In this document: positions 56,650 through 64,000 of the stretch, piece by piece | Layout of the letters: the number at the start of each line of letters is the position of its first letter | How positions within the stretch are numbered: the stretch's first letter is position 1 | DNA from: Blasia pusilla | Taxonomy: Eukaryota > Marchantiophyta > Marchantiopsida > Blasiales | Direction: 5' to 3' | Length of the DNA stretch: 64,000 nucleotides | NCBI GenBank assembly: GCA_050084515.1 | Contig: CM114273.1 | Span: 3,658,001 to 3,722,000 of the forward strand | Position numbers and translations under genes: made by a program | The notes under the pieces: model-generated | Database searches by the model: none | What the model was told of the DNA's origin: nothing | Seen by the model: the letters and a program-made list of their open reading frames with translations, nothing else

Positions 56650-57160
56650 AAAAGACTTGTCATGAAGCTAAGAATATGCATGGACCATCCAACCTAGAAC
56701 CATATCACAATAAAGGATAAGTTTCCCTTACCATTTATCGACCTAGGTGGGAGGAGAGGAAATGTAGTCCTTCCTCAATGGTTACTCTAGATATTATCAA
56801 ATTTCCTTTTCCCTAAAGAACCAAGTGAACAAAAATTGCATTTTTCTATGATAAAAGAATCTTTACTTTCTACAAATTATCCTTTGGTTTAATCACTAGT
56901 CCTAGTGCTTTTTAGAGGATTATGACCATAATATTTGGAGATCTAAAAAACAACTATAAAGAAACTTTTGTGGATGATCTCATAGTCTATGGTACGAAGG
57001 AAGGACATCTTCAAACTGGGGAAGTTTTTGAAAACTGGGGGATTGATTTTCAAATTTTTGAGCCTCTTCAACCTACAACCTCCAATAGCCATAAATACTT
57101 GATTATCGCCATTAGTTGTGTTACAAAGTGAGATGAGGAAAAACCAATGGCTGCCATTTG
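56650..57160 (+). pseudogene. Ty3/gypsy reverse transcriptase joined to integrase by deletion
   Basis: The reverse transcriptase is followed through KLRICMDHPT, NHITIKDKFPLPFID (RT entry motifs), GYSRYYQI, FYKLSFGLITSPSAF and FVDDLIVYG (the YMDD-box position). About 40 bases later the frame reads WGIDFQIFEPLQPT, then SNSHKYLIIAISCVTK, the start of a gypsy integrase core. The thumb, RNase H and zinc finger are missing, so a deletion fused the two domains. Stops and frameshifts show it is dead. It belongs to a different lineage from the PHD-bearing fragment at 2.7 kb. Confidence 0.8.
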
Positions 57161-57491
57161 AGGTTTGGGAAAAAATAGGAAGGAAGACAAAATTTGGGCC
57201 CTTTGGAACGCCATGTTGTCAGCCTTGATAGGGCACATAGGACAACCCAGAGCAATAAGGGCCAACAAGGATGGCAATAGTTCAGTTGGGCATTGATGTG
57301 GGACTAAAAAGCGTTGGGCACTTGGGAGATGGGGCGCCAATACCACGCCATGAGGGGGGCCCCAATAACTATTTTTTGGGGATGCCGGTGAGGGTCTTTT
57401 ATGAGGATTATAAGATCTTCTATAGGATCATGATGGTCTAAAAAGACCTTTTATATTGGATATATAAGGTTTTGGTTGGACCCTTAAAAAA

Positions 57492-57547
57492 CTCATAAAT
57501 CATAAGGTCACTTTTAGGGTCTTACAAGTGACCTTATGATTTATGAG
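57492..57547. repeat. Perfect 20-bp stem hairpin
   Basis: CTCATAAATCATAAGGTCAC and its exact complement flank a 16-nt loop. Direct repeats TTTTGGTTGGAC lie on both sides (about 57465 and 57548), giving a small foldback element. Confidence 0.85.
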
Positions 57548-57779
57548 CTTTTGGTTGGACTTATATTTTGCTTGAAAATTTTTAGGAAGTCTAAAGGGCA
57601 ACCCTTACAAGTTATAGTTGTAAATAAGGTTTGACTTTCAAACTTTTTAAATTTTCCCAAAAAAAAATTTCCTCTGATTTTTCATTTTTTCATCTTTTTT
57701 CATAATATTTATTTTCTTCAATTAAAGATTAAAAAAAAGGTTGGGAATTTTGATTTTGTTTCAAAATTATTTGAAAGTG

Positions 57780-58130
57780 TATCTGAATGTGGGCTCGATG
57801 CAAGCTATTGCATGGCGTGCGCAAATTTGATACGGGCTAGGGAAGGCTCATGGCCCGCACACACGTTTGTCCGTTTGACCCTCGCCCTACCAATTCCCGC
57901 GTCCCGCGTGGAGACCATTGAGATGCCCAAAAACTCAATAGAGGGACCCGTTGGGTATGTCCGTGGACATGTCCGGACTTGTCTGTTTCTGTGCAATCTT
58001 GGTAGCAAGGGGGAAGGAAGTAGAGGTGTGGGGAAAAATCAACGAGCAAGTGCAAAATACGGATGCAAGTGGGAGGGACAAAAAAGGGAAAGATGTGGGA
58101 CCCACATGGACAAGTCCTTCCATAAAAGAT
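57780..58130. mobile_element. Further copy of the GGACATGTCC repeat family
   Basis: TATGTCCGTGGACATGTCC, then GGACTTGTC(T/C)GTTTCTGTGCAA, and downstream GGGACCCACATGGACAAGTCC match the cluster at 55.7-56.6 kb. Frames on both strands are repeat-derived. Confidence 0.5.
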
Positions 58131-58139
58131 TCATTCCTG

Positions 58140-61100
58140 ATTTTTTTCTCTAATTATGAATGCTCACAGATTTAATAAGGAGATAACCATTTAAGTCATC
58201 CCAATTTATAACTATTTAGTTTTAATTTGAAATTTTATTTAAATGCCCAACATTTGCCTATAGTGTATTTTAATGTCCTAACATTAATGATTTTTATTTC
58301 AATACTTCCAATTTTTTTATTATTATTATTATTATTAAGTTTCAAATTTGAATGTCTATTTGAATGCCTAATGTTTGCCCCAAGTGCACTTTAGTTCCTA
58401 ACCTTTTTTGGTGGTTGTCTATAACAAGTCCTTAAGAAGAGATGACTTTTTGGATTGGATAATTTTTTGATTAATTGCATTTTAAATTATTATCCTAGTT
58501 TAAAAAATTCACGTAATTTTTTTAAATACTCATTAATATTATTTATAATCTTTCAAGATTAAAATTTATGAAAAAAATTCCCAAATTTATGGTTTGGTTA
58601 AATAAAACTAATTTACATAAATGGGGAAGATGTAGCAAAATAGAAAGATTTTATTCTTGATTTTTTTGTTTTTAGGTGATTATATGTTAGACTAGTTCAT
58701 AAATTTACATCATAATTCGTGTTGCCACGATTAACTATTATAACTATTGTAGAAAAGGTTTGGCATGACGAAATCTTAAATTCTCTCAATTTTTTTGTTT
58801 TTATTCCCAAGTTTTAGAGTACTTATCTTTTCTTTTCTTTTTTTTTCATAAATTTTCTTTATAATTTTTTTTCTTTTCTGAGTATTTAAATATTTAACAA
58901 ATGGTTGGGAGTTTTTTAATTAAACCCAAGTTATTATTTTATTTGAAATTAATATTTTTATTTTAATGCCCTAAGGATTTAGGGATTCTTTTTCACAAGT
59001 TCAAGGATGTGAGTTCAATTAAATTGGAGATAGTTTTATTATTCATAGTTTCTTCTACACTTATCTTACTTTTAAAATTTGAGTGGAAATTCTTAAATTT
59101 TTTGTAAGAGAACTTTCCACATTATGCTTCTTGACATCCTCTTGGGTTGAAAATTCAAAAATTAAATATTTTTAAGAGTTATTCTTTTATCATGATTAAG
59201 AATTTTCAACAACTATAGATCAGGGTTTGCATGAGAAGTTTTTCAAGTTTCCAATTTTATGTTTTTATCCCTTAATGAAACATAATGTTTTAGGTATTTT
59301 CAACTATTTTTATTTAAGAAAAAAATTTAATTCTTACTTTCTATAATTATGAGTATTCAAAGACTTAACAAAGGGATGAAATTTTTTAGTTGGGATAAAT
59401 TTATTACTATTTTTTTCAAATAAAATGGAAGAAGATTGCCTTTAGTTATTGTGAGGATTGAAGTTAAAGAATCTTAAATCATCCAAAAAAAATGAAAAAA
59501 AAATGCAGTATCCAAAACTCCTTTAGCTCTTTCTTTTTGTCTCAAATTCAGAAAATGGTGAATGGTATACATACTTAGGGAAAAAAATATTTTTTGTGAT
59601 ATGGGAAAAATAGAAAGTGGAAAAGAATATTGTGATATGAAGCAATATACTAAGTTTATACACCGTAATTCGTTTTTCTTTGGAGTCATATTTTTACGAT
59701 GATTTTTCAATATAATTCTTCATTTGTATTCGCATTATGAATTTTAGGTTAGGGTTGGGTTTGGAAATTTTTGAATCGTCCCAAATTTATATTTTTTCTA
59801 TATTTTCCCATTTTCAGATTAAGAAATGAATAAAAAGATAAGATCATAAGGATAGGAAAAGTCATTGAGATAAATTACTTAAGAGTCTTTCATCTTTTAA
59901 ACTTCATCTTTTCTTCTACTTTGTGGAGTTGCATTTTCTTTTACTCAACTTTGTTCTATTCCTAATTCTTCTTTCTATAATTTATTTAGAGCTTCTCTAA
60001 CATGAGGTATTGCAAACTATAGTGTTACACCAAACACAACTAACTAAACTTCTCTAAAAAGTTGGCAGGAATCTACAAAAAATGTTACATGAGAATTTTC
60101 TTCAAATTCTCTCCTTATTGCATATGGAGAACGAGTCCCAATTGGCCTATCAAAAGGCACTAATGTCATCTTATCTACGTTACAATGTTCAAGTTCAGAC
60201 AATGGATCCTAGTAACTAGATATTTCACTAATTAACTTGATGGTAAGGACTTCATTTTTCATCAAGGATGGATGTAGTATAGAATTAGAGGTACCCTGCC
60301 CATTTTTATTTACACATTTTACGAAGTCTTTTTCTACTTCTGAGGAATACTACCTCTCATCTACTGGAAGTCATGTATAAACTACGTGAAGGTGGATCAA
60401 ACGTTGAAACTTTGATCCACCTTTGAAAATTTTGGTGTAAGAAAGTCAAATTTCTTCCATTCATCCATCAATCAAGCATACAATGCGAATTTTCTAGTTC
60501 CTCAACTTTAAGTCTCTTTGCCTTTTTTGTCCTTAATGAAATCTTATATTTGATTGAGATACATATTGACTAAAGATAAAGTGCAAAAGAAATAATATCA
60601 TAATTGTCATGCAATGCGTGTTTTCCACCTAGAATCCGACAAGTTTTGAGACTAAAGAGGGACATCTTCGCCACTGAAGTACATATCACCACTCAACTCA
60701 AATGGATTTATGTTGTCAAAGTGTCTTTCAATTTCTTAAAATCCTCCACATTGTTTTTGAAAGCCAACCCAAAACGGCACATTTTGCAAAGAGGATCCCT
60801 CTCAACCTTGCACTACTCATATCTAGCTTGGAGGCGATTGTGATGCTCAAGCAATTTGATAATGTTAGTCATCACAAATTGACCACCTCACATTCACAGC
60901 TTCCACCTCCTTAACCTATGCAAGTTCCCACATCTCAAATCTCCATTCCACATTCATCCTTCATACTCCTACAGTATAGTCTACAAAACCATTCATCACA
61001 CTTTTATTGTGTTTGTTCACTTCATGCATCCATATGTACGACAAGAATTCTTGTCAACATATTTCTTCTATGGATCACTTGTAGAGGGATGTTTTAGTTC

Positions 61101-64000
61101 TCTCCTTCCCACACTCAGTGAAGTTGTGACATCATATCGCCCACAACCTTTGATGGAATTTTCTTCAATTCACCGAATTCCTTCGCAACCCTATATGCAC
61201 ATCTAACAATTAATATCAATTATATTCAGGAAAAAGAATAATCTAATTACCGATCAAAATATCTCTTCGGCTGTGGAGAACTCTATATGAACCCAGTGTT
61301 CCCAACGGAATCCTGTCTTTTCTCTTCCTGACCGCATTGTCGAGAACTCTATGTGAACCCAGTGTTTCCTACGGCATACTGTCTTTTCTCTTCCTGACCG
61401 CATTGCGTTTGCTGACGGTACTACGGATACCGTATCTTGAGACGAAGTGTTGGCTACAGGCCTTTTGGTTTGACGATGAGTGGATAATCATGCGAAACAC
61501 TCTTGTCCAGCGTTGTGCAATAGTTTGTAAGTCGCCTTAATGAATAGGAAGATGTGCTCACTTCGTTGGATGGATGTAGAAGACGTAGTTTCCTTTATAT
61601 ATTCAGTTTCTTTGTAGTCTTTGAGGGTCTTTTAACAAACCAGCAGTGGAAGTCTATGGAAAAGATCAGACGTGGTCATGTTTGTTCCCAACTTGAGTAA
61701 TTAAAATGTACAGCTGCATGACATAACAGAGCAGGCCTGAATTAAATGAAATTCGTAGGAGGAACCATGCACTTAGATACTCAGGTTAACGCCGACAACC
61801 ATGGTGATCCCATGGAAGTGTCGAAGACAAACTGATAGAGATGTGTAGTGCATTACGAGCAATTGTATAAGAAAAGAAATGTGACGGTTACTCCAAACTT
61901 GGGACCCTACCACTTTGAATGGTCCAAGATACTGGGTAGGCCACAGCAAACCTTCTTTCTCTAATGGTTTGCCACGACAACACCACATGATCTGTTGTTG
62001 GGGGATTTCAGGGAGCTCATCACAATGGAGACTCATGGTCAGAAGAGATTGTTCACGCTTCTCCAGCACCTACATAGTCACGTATCTTGGAGTTTCCACA
62101 AAAGTTAAGACCACGGAAACTTGCTGTGGCACATAATTCAAGTATGGACAACTTTACAACAGTCTCTAATAAGGTTTCTGGGAAGAAAACGTCTTGGAGG
62201 TTACAGATGATCTTGGTTTAGACAGTCCGTCCCCCGATAGCTAAGCAAAAACTCTTCTCACATTGGGAATTCTAAGAGTCCTTCGGGAATTTTTAAAGCT
62301 TCTAACGACACTCCTCTAAGTGACAGTGGACCAAATATCCTATTTGGTATATTTATTAGTCTGCAAGTTTCGTTCTGGCTCGCTCACAAGTAGTACCTAC
62401 ACACCTCGGAAAAAGTGCAGAACATCTATACCTTTTCCACGTAGGACACTCATCAAATTAATGAGAAAGCAATCCAGAAGAGAGAATAGGACAGAGACGC
62501 GATGAAAACACTTCATGAATCTTGGGACATAAACAGAACAAGTTTGATACGATCGTCCATCATGTTTACGAAGTAGCTAAATTCAGATGAGGCTCACTAG
62601 GCTTAGGGACTTCGAAAAGAGAAAGAAAATAGATACTTCTCGATAAAGAGTGTCACCTTTCCTATTTGGTATATTTCTTAGTCTGCAAGTTTTACAGCTC
62701 AGAGATAGTTCACGATAAAGAGGGCCACCTTTCCCAAAGCAGGCTTCACATTTGTCCATTGACATTCGGATGGATGAAAACAGCCCTATCGCAGGAGTCC
62801 TTAGTTTCAGAGTAGCACACAATAGTAGTTTCACATGGAGCACATTCATCAATTCCCTCCTAGTCCCTTGAAATTGTTTTGTTGTAGGGGTTCAAACTTT
62901 CGGAGTAGCAAACTATAGCAGTTTGAAATGGAAAACCATTTCTCCTTTCCTTTCAACTCCTTCGCAATTTAAGGTCGTGAGGTTCTGAAGCCACCACATC
63001 AGACTATGGAATTGCTCAACAACCCGTTCTACATTCTCAGAGGAGCAAACTATGCCAACTTGAAAATGGACGTATTTCTCCTTTGCGTCCCAGTCCTCAC
63101 CAAGTTGAAGTCACTTCAACCTTTCATGAAATTCAGACCACGAAATTAAGATATAGATACTGATGCTTTCGTGGACACATAGGGACTACGGCCACATGCA
63201 TGAGATGACGCCAGTATACAAACGGGCCACAAAACGTTCAAATAAACCTACTTGAGATGCTATGTTTACACAGAAATCATAGCTTGTCCTTGGAGGAGTA
63301 ACACTTCCGACTGTCCAACCACTTGAGGTTTCGGTGGTACATTTGCCTGAAAGTCATGACCAATTGCAAACATTCTGTGCCAGAGTACGAAAGAAGAGGT
63401 CGCTATGATTGAAAATACTATCGCGTTCACTATCAGACTACAACAAGATCTAAATGAAAGTGGCACTATCATAAGTCGAAAGTGAAGTGAAACACCAAAA
63501 ATTTTCCCAACCACAGTCAACATCTAGGTAAAGTAAAACTCACTACATGCTTTAGAGCAATCACTCAGTGTCTCTTGCCAATGTCTCTTGCCCACCATTA
63601 AGCATGGCCTCATCCATGAAACCATCTCGCATAAAACACTTATCAACCTAAATGCTCTAAGCTGCATATGATGACACCGATGGGGCAGTGGACATGCTGC
63701 GAGAAATCACTCATAACTGAGAGACTCCCGTTCAAAAGAGAACAGCTGTTTTAGAATCTCAATTGGAAAAAGTATTCTGGAAGAGTCAAAGAAGACTGCA
63801 GGCTCCCTTCCTTCAAAGCTATGGTTTCAGTTTCTCATGTCAATCTAATACTTACCCCACGTACGTCCCAGGATTAATCGCACAAGTTAGACGAGAGAAG
63901 CAAGAGAGAGAGAAGAAATTCAAAAGCAATTATTCGTCGACGACTCATAAGTTGTATCCGTTTCTTAGTGCAGCATAGGTCAACTCATACAAATCGCATC
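58140..64000. other. AT-rich intergenic DNA, no supported gene
   Basis: Very AT-rich to about 61 kb, then more balanced. Noted structures are a perfect 13-bp stem at 60389-60423 (AAGGTGGATCAAA with its complement) and a 66-bp tandem duplication at about 61276-61407 (both copies contain GAGAACTCTAT and TCTTTTCTCTTCCTGACCGC). No gene is convincing on either strand. Confidence 0.5.

Noticed and set aside
61773-62069. Gypsy integrase C-terminal tail on the minus strand
   Set aside because: A phrase WPTQYLGPFKVV resembles the GPF-V tail motif, but no integrase core or following FHVS motif could be found.

Overview
The window reads as nuclear DNA of a land plant, probably a non-flowering one (bryophyte-like; this is an inference). 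The evidence is a TIR1/AFB-type auxin-receptor F-box protein, an S1 self-incompatibility-like secreted protein, a WRKY-like zinc finger and an F-box/kelch protein of the plant type. These lie far apart in AT-rich, transposon-littered DNA. The large coding frames are open for hundreds of codons without introns, and the auxin receptor has no recognisable miR393 site. Species cannot be fixed from the sequence alone.

Layout. 1-8.4 kb: AT-rich DNA with a decayed Ty3/gypsy polyprotein carrying a C-terminal PHD finger (2.7-4.7 kb), a decayed hAT transposase (4.8-5.6 kb) and a foldback repeat (6.0-6.5 kb). 8.5-10.7 kb: an S1-like gene preceded by a 41-bp CT-rich minisatellite that may be a leader intron. 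12.2-12.6 kb: a 36-bp minisatellite open in one frame. 13.4-19.5 kb: a minus-strand locus with three coding blocks (about 206, 1,206 and 167 codons) that may be one gene. It combines two EsV-1-7-type Cys/His motifs with a divergent C-terminal WRKY-like domain, behind a 67-bp tandem array. 20.4-21.8 kb: an island of degenerate repeats. 23.2-25 kb: the intact TIR1/AFB gene (minus). 26-39 kb: AT-rich DNA with several repeat-built GC-richer islands. 39-41.2 kb: an F-box/kelch gene with an unusual NIIGVAES-repeat N-terminus.

47.2-54.6 kb is the most unusual part. About 30 copies of a 25-29 bp perfect or near-perfect palindrome (half site GCAACCCGTCGGA) decorate a unit with two divergent genes. One is a minus-strand, multi-exon, now broken gene whose C-terminal half looks like a permuted amino-DNA-methyltransferase. 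The other is an intact plus-strand 216-residue SWIM zinc-finger protein. The palindromes sit in the introns and flanks and are absent from the exons. Inside one 914-bp intron they are themselves arranged as a roughly 370-bp-per-arm inverted repeat, a palindrome of palindromes. I know of no named element class with this organisation.

54.9-64 kb: a second decayed gypsy element (protease, reverse transcriptase and the start of integrase, with the middle deleted), interrupted by a cluster of DNA-transposon-like units rich in GGACAAGTCC/GGACATGTCC, then AT-rich DNA with hairpins and no supported gene.

Apart from the palindromic unit, the genes do not form a pathway: they are isolated plant genes (auxin perception, ubiquitin-ligase adaptors, a secreted S1-like protein, a DNA-binding-like protein) separated by mobile-element debris.
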